A stretch of DNA of 10,450 nucleotides, taken from Planctomycetota bacterium. GTDB lineage: Bacteria; Planctomycetota; B15-G4. The stretch covers positions 1 through 10,450 of the forward strand of contig QNBX01000153.1 in NCBI GenBank assembly GCA_003644265.1, given 5' to 3'. Both the position numbers and the translations under genes were made by a program. Positions 1 through 5,723 of the stretch are shown here, piece by piece (within the stretch, counting starts at the first letter, position 1; the number at the start of each line of letters is the position of its first letter). The notes beneath the pieces are model-generated. The model searched no databases and was not told the DNA's origin. It worked only from the letters and a program-made list of their open reading frames with translations.

Positions 1-1141
1 GGGACAGCCCCTCGGGGGCGGGCAGTATGACCCGGACGCCCTGCTCGGTCAGGATCGAGATGCCCTGGTTGTGACCCACGACCAGGCCGCCCCGCGGGTG
101 CTCGATCAGCGCGCTGACCTCATCGCTGAGCAGCCCGTCGCGGTGATCGTAGTTGAGGAAGCGCAGGCTGCTGATGCGGCTCACGCCGCGTGCCGAGGCG
201 ATCCAGGTGTTGCCGTCGCGGTCGCGCAGCATGCTGCTGGCGCCCTGCCCGGAGAGGCCGGTGGAGCGGTCCAAGCGCTCGAACTCGCCCGAACGGTCGA
301 TGCGCAGCAGCAGGCCCGAGCTGCCGATCCAGACGCCGCCGGCCCCGTCGGGCAGCAGCACGGGACCGCGCCCGTCGAAGCGCGCGTGGGTATCGAGCTC
401 GAGCGATGTGTCGGTGTAGAGCACGCGGCTCTCCAGCCCGGACAGGTAGCCGACCCAGGCGTCGCCAGCCACCCAGATGCGCCCGGCCTCGCCGCCGACG
501 ACGGCCACCAGATGCTCGTCGGGCAGGCCCGCTGCCGCCGCCAGCCCGTGGGTCCAGCGGCCGTGGCGCAGGCGTGAGAGCCCGCTGTCGCCCACCACGT
601 ACAGCCCCGTGGGCGTGTGTGTCGAGGCCCAGGTCCGGCCCTCGGGTCGCCCGTCGGGGCGCAGCCAGAGGCCGTCCTCGGAGCGCAGGAAGACGCCCGC
701 TCGCGCGGTGACCAGCGCGATCTGCCCGTCTGCCAGGGCGTGCAGCCCCAGCACCGCGGCGCTGTCTGGCGCTCCGGCGGGTCGGCCGAAGACGAGCGGG
801 CCCTCCGGCGAGTGCTGCACGATGCCGTGGCCCAGCTGGGTGCTGGCCGACCAGACGCTCCCGCGCCGGTCCACCGTCAACCACGCGGCCACGCCGCCTT
901 CTCGCGGTTCGGGGTAGCTCTGGAAGCTCTGGCCGTCGTAGCGCAGCAGCATGGCGCGCACGCCGAACCACAGCGACCCGTCCGGGTGCTGGAGCATGGA
1001 CTGCACGTCGTGGCTGGGCATGCCGTCGCGTTCGGACAGCGTGGTGGTGCGGTAACGCTGAGCGTCCACGCGCGGCACGAGCGCGACCAGCAGGGCGAGG
1101 GCCAGCCAGAGCGGCCGGGCAGAGGGGCGGGGGGGGGGCAT
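1..1141 (-). CDS. Two-component-regulator-type beta-propeller sensor, exported (5' part; runs off left edge)
   Basis: The frame stays open from an ATG at 1141 to base 2 (380 codons) with no stop, so the C-terminal part lies outside the window. Residues 1-27 form a signal peptide: an Arg/Pro-rich start, hydrophobic LWLALALLVALV (11-22), and a likely cut after VDA27. The rest contains spaced repeats of the Reg_prop type, a short Gly-Leu/Met lead followed by an aspartate/glycine turn and an aromatic strand, for example GMPSHDVQSMLQHPDGSLWF, GLSGQGASSMLRDRDGNTWI and the related GLLSDEVSALIEHPRGGLVV. In known family members these blades form a periplasmic propeller that precedes a Y_Y_Y domain, a membrane helix and an output module (histidine kinase, diguanylate cyclase or HTH). 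None of those is visible here, so the output is unknown. Codons 2-5 contain a run of ten C. No clear Shine-Dalgarno precedes the start. The gene is divergent from the receptor operon and may regulate it (inference). Confidence 0.85.
   Translation of the reverse strand, partial: MPPPRPSARPLWLALALLVALVPRVDAQRYRTTTLSERDGMPSHDVQSMLQHPDGSLWFGVRAMLLRYDGQSFQSYPEPREGGVAAWLTVDRRGSVWSASTQLGHGIVQHSPEGPLVFGRPAGAPDSAAVLGLHALADGQIALVTARAGVFLRSEDGLWLRPDGRPEGRTWASTHTPTGLYVVGDSGLSRLRHGRWTHGLAAAAGLPDEHLVAVVGGEAGRIWVAGDAWVGYLSGLESRVLYTDTSLELDTHARFDGRGPVLLPDGAGGVWIGSSGLLLRIDRSGEFERLDRSTGLSGQGASSMLRDRDGNTWIASARGVSRISSLRFLNYDHRDGLLSDEVSALIEHPRGGLVVGHNQGISILTEQGVRVILPAPEGLS
1129..1138. repeat. G10/C10 homopolymer inside the propeller gene start
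   Basis: Ten consecutive G on the plus strand, read as C10 directly after the ATG of the minus-strand propeller gene; it encodes Pro2-Pro4 and the first base of Arg5. A slip of one base would shift the frame at codon 5. Whether the tract varies in length cannot be told from one sequence. Confidence 0.9.
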
Positions 1142-1146
1142 GGGCG

Positions 1147-1165
1147 GAGTCGGGGTGAGTCGGGG
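1147..1165. repeat. Two 9-bp direct repeats with 10-bp period upstream of the propeller gene
   Basis: GAGTCGGGG occurs at 1147-1155 and again at 1157-1165, separated by one base, so the copies lie one helical turn apart. They sit 6-24 bp upstream of the propeller start codon, within the expected 5' leader or promoter of that gene. They could be paired operator half-sites or chance in a G-rich stretch. Confidence 0.5.
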
Positions 1166-1341
1166 GGTGGACAGGCGCCAAGCCAGCGGGCTGAGAGCGT
1201 ATCGGCGCGGGCGCGGGACGGGATGCGCTTTCCCGGCTGAGCGCCCACATCGATGCCCGTTGATGATTGGTCTGGGTTGTGCCTGGAGCTGTGACCGTTG
1301 GGCGCCGCCACTCTAACGGGGGGCAGTCGACGCTCTTCGAC

Positions 1342-1366
1342 CCCAGGCCGTTGGGTCGGGCCTGGG
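1342..1366. repeat. 8-bp inverted repeat (hairpin) in receptor leader
   Basis: CCCAGGCC at 1342-1349 pairs perfectly with GGCCTGGG at 1359-1366 around a 9-base loop. All but two pairs are G:C, so the RNA hairpin would be stable. No T-tract follows, which argues against a classical terminator. It lies about 35 bp upstream of the GTG at 1402 and could be a leader structure or a protein-binding dyad. In extreme GC sequence such dyads also arise by chance. Confidence 0.5.
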
Positions 1367-1401
1367 CCCCACGGGCGCCCGCTGGAGAAGCCGGACCCTG
1401 C

Positions 1402-3807
1402 GTGGCACCGTTTCGAAGTCGTCGCGCGGCCCCTGCCTCCCTCTTCCCGTTCCCGGGCCAGCCCCGGCGCCCGTTGCCCTTGCCGATCCCACACCATCGC
1501 GAGCGCGCCGCACCGGATGGAGCTGCGGCGGGTCCGTCCGGTCGGGAGGCTCGCGCCTGGCCGGGGCTGGTGGCGCTGTGTCTGATGCTCGCCTCGCCCG
1601 GCGCGGCGGCCCGGGCGCCTGGCGATGGGGCGGACGCCGACGCGCCCGTGCTCGCCGGGGCGCCGGCGCGGGCTGCGGCTGGGGTGCCCGCCGCGCCAGC
1701 CCCTGCGCCGCCGGGTGCGCCGCCGGGTGCGCCGCCGGGTGCGCCGCCGGGCCCAGGCCCCGATGTCGATGACGACACGCCGGATGTGGTGGTCACCGCC
1801 GCGCGCCGTCCCCAGGTGGCGCTCGACACGCCTTGGGCCGTGCGTGTGCTGCAGGCCGACCGCATGCGGGGCACGGGCGACGGGCGCTCCCTGCCCAACA
1901 TGCTCAGCCGCGAGCCCTCGGTGCTGCTGCAGAAGACGGGGCCCGGCCAGAGCTCGCCGTTTATCCGCGGCTTCACGGGCTTCCGCACGCTCTGGCTGGT
2001 GGACGGCATCCGCCTCAACAACTCGACCTGGCGCGACGGCCCCAATCAGTACGCCGGCACCATCGACCACTTTGCCGTCGACAAGCTGGAGGTGGTCAAG
2101 GGGCCGGGCGCCGTGCTGTGGGGCAGCGACTCCATCGGAGGGACGCTGCACGCGCGCACGGATCCGGCCGATCCGGCGCTGGGGCGGGCGGGCTTGTACG
2201 AGCTGCGCAGCGCCAGCGGAGAGCGCAGCGTGCAACAGAGGATCGGGTTCCAGGACGCCCGCGAGGACGGCTGGGGCCTCAAGGGAGGCATCTCCAGCAA
2301 GGACTTCGGCCGGATCCGTGCGGGCGGGGGCGAGCGCCTGTCGCACACGGGCTACGACGAGCAGGCCGCGGACCTGCGCCTCGATCTGCCGTCGGGTCCG
2401 GACGGCGGGCCGGCCCTGAGCTTCGGGGCCCAGACCGTGCGGCAGCTGGACGTGCCGCGTACGCACAAGACGGTGGACAGCAAGAGCTTCCACGGCACCA
2501 GCGTGGGCACCGAACTGGAACGCAAGCTGGATCAGAAGCGCGACCTGCTCTGGAGCCGGCTCGATTTCGAGGGCCAGAACGGTGGGCTGGTGGACGGGGC
2601 CGCGCTGACGTTCTCGTTGCAACGGCAGCAAGAGGATCAGCAGCGCGTGCGCACGGGTGGACGTTTTGATGAGCGCGGCACGGACGTGCTCACGACGGGT
2701 GTGCAGCTGCAGCTGGAGTCCGACAGCGACGTGGGCCTGTTCACCTGGGGGCTCGACGCCTGGCACGACGAGGTGGACAGCTATCAGACGGACGTGACCA
2801 TCGGCTCCAGCCCGCCCGCCGGCGCCGTGGCCGGGCCCGTGGCCGATGATTCCAGCTACGACCTGCTGGGCGTGTACGTGCAGAACGAGCAGGTGCACGG
2901 CGACTTCGAGACCGTGATCGGCGTGCGCGGCACCTACGCCCGGGCAGACGCCGGCGCCTTCGACAACCCGGCCGTGCCCGGCAACGATCCCAGCACGCCG
3001 GGTAACGTGCTCTCGACCAGGGAGAGCTGGAACGACGTCTCCGCCAGTCTGCGCGGCCTGCTGCACGTGGACGACCAGACCACGGTCTGGGCCGGGCTGA
3101 GCCAGGGCTTCCGGGCGCCCAACCTCTCGGACCTGACCTCCGATCTGGAGGACGGCGGCGTGGAGAGCCCCACGCCCGACCTGGACCCCGAGCACTTCGT
3201 GACCCTGGAGCTGGGCACCAAGCTGGACAGCGACGACTGGTCGGGCGAGCTGGCGCTCTATCGCACCTGGATGAAGGACACCATCGTGCGCTCGCCCACG
3301 GGGACCTTCGAGGGCACCACGCCCGTGTTCCGCAAGGACAACGCGGGCGACGGCTGGGTGCATGGCGTGGAGCTACGCGGCGAGCGTCGGCTGTCGCCCG
3401 AGTGGACCGTGTTCGGCTCCGTGGCCTGGCAAGACGGCGAGGTCGACCAGTTCACGCCGGCGGGCATCAAGGTGCGCGAACCCATCAGCCGGCTCATGCC
3501 GCTCACGGCCCTGACGGGCGTGACGTTTGAGCCCGAGGCCCAGCGCTGGTGGATCCAGGCCGACGTGCTGGCCGCCGACGAGGCCGACAAGCTCTCCCTG
3601 CGAGATCAGTCCGATACCGAGCGAATTCCCCCCGACGGCACGCCCGGCTGGGCGGTGCTGGGCCTGCGCGCAGGTGTGACGATCTCGGAGCGAGCCAGCT
3701 TGGTGCTGGCGTTCGAGAACCTGCTCGACAAGAATTACCGCGTCCACGGGTCGGGCCTGAATGAGCCCGGCCGCAACCTGGTGCTGCATGGCCGAATCCG
3801 CTTCTGA
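1402..3807 (+). CDS. TonB-dependent outer-membrane receptor
   Basis: Outer-membrane gated channel that imports a ligand using energy from TonB. Visible in order: hydrophobic signal segment around LVALCLMLAS (near 1567-1596); an Ala/Pro/Gly linker with four APPG repeats (1705-1752); a TonB box DVVVTA (1783-1800); a plug domain with IRGFTGFRTLWLVDGIRLNN and VVKGPGAVLWGSDSIGG; a long beta-barrel; and a terminal aromatic strand ending in Phe, as the BAM complex requires. The barrel contains a FRAP box (3109-3120) and, in the last strands, NLLDKNYRVHGSG, both typical of the haem/haemoglobin-type branch. However, the segment between FRAP and TPDLDPE (3172-3192) has no histidine, so substrate is left open. 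The start is uncertain: the frame is open from TTG 1267, and GTG 1402 (801 aa, distant GGAG upstream) or TTG 1474/1480 are alternatives. The region before about 1480 codes poorly. First gene of a unit with the TonB protein and the hydrolase. Confidence 0.9.
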   Translation: MAPFRSRRAAPASLFPFPGQPRRPLPLPIPHHRERAAPDGAAAGPSGREARAWPGLVALCLMLASPGAAARAPGDGADADAPVLAGAPARAAAGVPAAPAPAPPGAPPGAPPGAPPGPGPDVDDDTPDVVVTAARRPQVALDTPWAVRVLQADRMRGTGDGRSLPNMLSREPSVLLQKTGPGQSSPFIRGFTGFRTLWLVDGIRLNNSTWRDGPNQYAGTIDHFAVDKLEVVKGPGAVLWGSDSIGGTLHARTDPADPALGRAGLYELRSASGERSVQQRIGFQDAREDGWGLKGGISSKDFGRIRAGGGERLSHTGYDEQAADLRLDLPSGPDGGPALSFGAQTVRQLDVPRTHKTVDSKSFHGTSVGTELERKLDQKRDLLWSRLDFEGQNGGLVDGAALTFSLQRQQEDQQRVRTGGRFDERGTDVLTTGVQLQLESDSDVGLFTWGLDAWHDEVDSYQTDVTIGSSPPAGAVAGPVADDSSYDLLGVYVQNEQVHGDFETVIGVRGTYARADAGAFDNPAVPGNDPSTPGNVLSTRESWNDVSASLRGLLHVDDQTTVWAGLSQGFRAPNLSDLTSDLEDGGVESPTPDLDPEHFVTLELGTKLDSDDWSGELALYRTWMKDTIVRSPTGTFEGTTPVFRKDNAGDGWVHGVELRGERRLSPEWTVFGSVAWQDGEVDQFTPAGIKVREPISRLMPLTALTGVTFEPEAQRWWIQADVLAADEADKLSLRDQSDTERIPPDGTPGWAVLGLRAGVTISERASLVLAFENLLDKNYRVHGSGLNEPGRNLVLHGRIRF
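1705..1752 (+). repeat. Four tandem 12-bp units encoding APPG in the receptor N-terminus
   Basis: The unit GCGCCGCCGGGT occurs four times head to tail (1705, 1717, 1729, 1741), identical except for the final base of the last copy. It is in frame and encodes Ala-Pro-Pro-Gly four times. Twelve bases is a multiple of three, so changes in copy number would lengthen or shorten the linker before the TonB box without breaking the gene. Confidence 0.95.
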
Positions 3808-4621
3808 CCCTCGACCTCACGTCCGTGGCCCCAAGCGGGTCGCGCTGGGACGTCGTCCGCTGCACAAGCGGCGCGGGGTGTCCATGGCGCTGGGGCTCTC
3901 GCTGCTGGCTCACGGCGTGTTGGTGCCGACCTGGTGGCTGGCCACCACCAGCCACGAGCCGCTGCCGGCGGCGGCGCACGCTCGCGCGGGGCGGGTCCTG
4001 ACCGTGCGGCTGCCGATGTGGCTCGCGCGGGTGTCGGCGGATCCGCTGGAGCCCGTGCCGCCGGTCGTGTCGTCGCACGCGGCGCTGCCGGACCCGGCGC
4101 CGGTGCCCGACCCGCCGCGGCCCACGTTGCTCGTGCCGAGCGAGGCGTCCTTCCCGTCGCCGCTCGCGTCAGCCCGGGCCCCCGAGCCGAGCAGCCGCCT
4201 GTGGCAGGTGCGCGCTGCGCGGGGCGACGCCGCCGTCGAGCCCGCTGAGGTCATGACGCCGCTTCCCGAGGCCCAGAGCGCCGAAGCTCGCATCGACCCT
4301 GATCGCGACCCGGCCGACGAGAGCGCACCCGTCGACGCGGGCGCAGTGATCGACGCGCGGCCCGCGCTCGACAACCCGGCGCCGCGCTACCCGGGCCTGG
4401 CCCGCCGCCGCGGCTGGGAGGGGGAGGTCGTGCTGTCCGTCGCCGTGGACGCGGACGGTCAGCCGATCGAAGTGACCATCGACGACAGCTCCGGTCGGCG
4501 CGTGCTGGACGAGGCCGCCGCCGCCGCTGTGTTCCGCTGGCGTTTCCTGCCCGCCAGCGCGGGCGGCGTGGCCGTCGCGGGCCGCGCCAGCGTGCGCGTG
4601 GCCTTCGTGTTGGAGAACTGA
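3788..4621 (+). CDS. TonB-family energy transducer
   Basis: Inner-membrane protein that spans the periplasm and passes proton-motive-force energy from ExbB/ExbD to outer-membrane receptors. With the ATG at 3788 it has 277 residues, near the usual size. A basic cytoplasmic start (to KRRG30) precedes one membrane helix at about 34-52. The helix carries S38 and H42 in SLLAH, matching the Ser/His spacing that E. coli TonB needs for ExbB/D coupling. A Pro/Ala-rich, acidic periplasmic spacer runs from about 55 to 195. The TonB C-terminal domain (about 198-277) has the YPGLARRRGWEGEV start, an SSG turn and a WRFLPA strand. Its start overlaps the receptor's last 20 bases, so co-expression is likely. 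ATG 3761 is an alternative; ATG 3884 would remove the basic segment before the helix. No ExbB or ExbD gene lies in the window, so these must come from elsewhere. Confidence 0.88.
   Translation: MAESASDPRPHVRGPKRVALGRRPLHKRRGVSMALGLSLLAHGVLVPTWWLATTSHEPLPAAAHARAGRVLTVRLPMWLARVSADPLEPVPPVVSSHAALPDPAPVPDPPRPTLLVPSEASFPSPLASARAPEPSSRLWQVRAARGDAAVEPAEVMTPLPEAQSAEARIDPDRDPADESAPVDAGAVIDARPALDNPAPRYPGLARRRGWEGEVVLSVAVDADGQPIEVTIDDSSGRRVLDEAAAAAVFRWRFLPASAGGVAVAGRASVRVAFVLEN
4612..4615 (+). promoter_or_regulatory. Shine-Dalgarno site for the MBL-fold hydrolase
   Basis: GGAG lies 9 bases before the ATG at 4625, inside the last codons of the TonB gene. It supports this start and coupled translation of the two genes. 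Confidence 0.7.
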
Positions 4622-4624
4622 GTC

Positions 4625-5569
4625 ATGCCCCGGATGCTTCCGACCCTGCTGGCGCTGACGCTGCTGCCGACTCTCGCGCTCGCCCAGGACGTCGTGCCGC
4701 GGCGCTTGGCCGAGGGTGTGCAACTGCTGACCGGCGGGCCTGACGGCAACGTGCTGGTGGTGGACGGCGAGGAGTCCCGGCTGGTGGTGGACGGTTGGTC
4801 ACCGGCGCGCGTCGAGCCCCTGCTGGCGGCGCTCGAGCGCCTGCCTGGGCCGCCGCTGCGCTTCGTCGTGAACACTCACTTCCACGAGGACCACCGCGGG
4901 CTCAACACGCCCCTGGCTGCCCGCGGCGCCACGCTCATCTCCCACGCCAACACGCGCGCGTCCATGTCGCGCGGCGTCTTCGTGCAGGAGCTGGGCCAGA
5001 GCATGCACGCCGCGCCCGCCGAGGCCCTGCCCACGCTGGTGACGAGCGGTGACCTGACGCTGCACCTGGGCGGGCGCGACGTGCGGCTGCTGCACCTGCC
5101 CGCGGCGCACACCGACGGCGACCTGGCGGTGTACATCCCGGATGCGGACGTGCTGCTCACCGGCGACGTGTTCGAGCTGGGCGCCTGGCCCTTTCTGGAT
5201 GTCTGGCACGGCGGCTCGTTGGACGGGATGCTGGCGGCCTGCGATCGGCTGGCCGCGCTCTGCGGCGAGCGCACCCAGGTGATCCCCGGGCACGGTCCGG
5301 TGTCCGACCTGCAGACGCTGCGGGCCTATCGGGAAGTCCTGGCGGGGCTGCTCGAGAAGGTCGCCGCGGCCAGCGTCGACGTACCCGATGACGAGCAAGG
5401 CGCCCAGCAGCGACTCAGCGATTTTCTGGGTCGCGCGCCCACCGCCGAGTGGGACCAGCGCTGGGGCGGCGCCGCGGGCGGGCGTCGCTTGGCGGCCATC
5501 GCCTGGCTCGGCGCCACCGGCCTGTGGGAGCCCGCCGCCCCCGTGGACGAGGACCGCCCGGGCGGCTGA
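4625..5569 (+). CDS. Secreted metallo-beta-lactamase-fold hydrolase
   Basis: A 314-residue di-metal hydrolase. Residues 1-20 are a clear signal peptide ending in ALA before Gln21, so the enzyme should act in the periplasm. Metal ligands are all present in the expected order: THFHEDH gives H85, H87, D89 and H90; H162 lies in HTDGD; D181 in LTGDVF; H223 in PGHGP. This matches the general MBL hydrolase family (lactonase/thioesterase/phosphodiesterase-like folds). Substrate cannot be read from the sequence, and nothing specifically marks it as a true beta-lactamase. The C-terminal 70 residues (after about 240) are helical, Ala-rich, and not recognised. Only 3 bases separate it from the TonB gene, so it belongs to the receptor unit and may process the imported ligand (inference). 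Confidence 0.88.
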   Translation: MPRMLPTLLALTLLPTLALAQDVVPRRLAEGVQLLTGGPDGNVLVVDGEESRLVVDGWSPARVEPLLAALERLPGPPLRFVVNTHFHEDHRGLNTPLAARGATLISHANTRASMSRGVFVQELGQSMHAAPAEALPTLVTSGDLTLHLGGRDVRLLHLPAAHTDGDLAVYIPDADVLLTGDVFELGAWPFLDVWHGGSLDGMLAACDRLAALCGERTQVIPGHGPVSDLQTLRAYREVLAGLLEKVAAASVDVPDDEQGAQQRLSDFLGRAPTAEWDQRWGGAAGGRRLAAIAWLGATGLWEPAAPVDEDRPGG

Positions 5570-5723
5570 GCGGCCGGCTGCTGCCCTCGCATCCAGGCCG
5601 GCCGGCGAGCCAGGCCTGAGAGACGCACACCCCGCGCCCGCTCGCGTTGATGATCGGCCCGCCGGGGGGCGGTCAGCCCGTGCGCAGGCGGCCTGCGCGC
5701 GCCCGCTCTGACGGCGCGTCGCG
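5570..5723. other. Convergent intergenic spacer
   Basis: Spacer between the ends of the hydrolase gene (plus) and the lipase gene (minus). It contains GGCCGGCC and CAGGCCTG palindromes (5596-5603, 5611-5618) and the hairpin listed separately. No open frame with coding character was seen. Confidence 0.7.
5680..5700. terminator. Terminator-like hairpin between convergent genes
   Basis: Bases 5680-5688 can pair with 5692-5700 around a CGG loop: nine pairs on the plus-strand transcript including one G:U wobble, with a core of GCGCAGG/CCTGCGC. It lies 110 bp after the hydrolase stop and 23 bp after the lipase stop, as expected for a shared bidirectional terminator. No U-tract follows on either strand, so it may act poorly alone or need Rho; called on position and structure only. 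Confidence 0.5.

Larger units (their letters stand above)
1142..1401. promoter_or_regulatory. Divergent intergenic region between propeller gene and receptor operon
   Basis: This is the only gap between the minus-strand propeller gene and the plus-strand receptor unit, so both promoters should lie here. No convincing -35/-10 pair was found on either strand by eye. It holds the 9-bp direct repeat near 1150, a slightly AT-richer patch around 1258-1270, and an 8-bp inverted repeat at 1342-1366. The exact right boundary depends on the receptor start, which is uncertain. Neither a cobalamin riboswitch core nor a Fur-like AT-rich box was recognised. Confidence 0.5.

Noticed and set aside
1267..1420. 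Possible cobalamin riboswitch before the receptor
   Set aside because: A fragment (GAAGCCGG) resembles part of the B12 element, but the other conserved boxes are missing or in the wrong order.
1517..1585. Short frame starting at ATG 1517, considered as the true receptor start followed by a frameshift
   Set aside because: The signal-peptide-like sequence is in the main frame and no direct evidence of an indel exists; kept only as an open question in the findings.
120..2045. 641-codon minus-strand frame across the propeller gene and receptor
   Set aside because: The translation is almost all Arg/Ala/Pro; the real propeller protein is in another minus-strand frame that lacks a stop within the window.
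877..3363. 828-codon open frame on the minus strand opposite the receptor
   Set aside because: It is antisense to a clear TonB-dependent receptor and its translation is low-complexity His/Gln/Arg/Ala-rich with no family motif; it arises because stop codons are rare in GC-rich antisense frames.
4625..5569. Annotation of the MBL-fold protein as a beta-lactamase resistance gene
   Set aside because: The metal-binding motifs are shared by the whole MBL superfamily and nothing specific to class B beta-lactamases was recognised; the context points to ligand processing.
1258..5657. Near-identical CGTTGATGATYGG at 1258-1270 and 5645-5657 flanking the receptor unit, considered as transposition or attachment direct repeats
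   Set aside because: A 12-of-13 match is expected several times by chance in 10 kb and no integrase or transposase is present.
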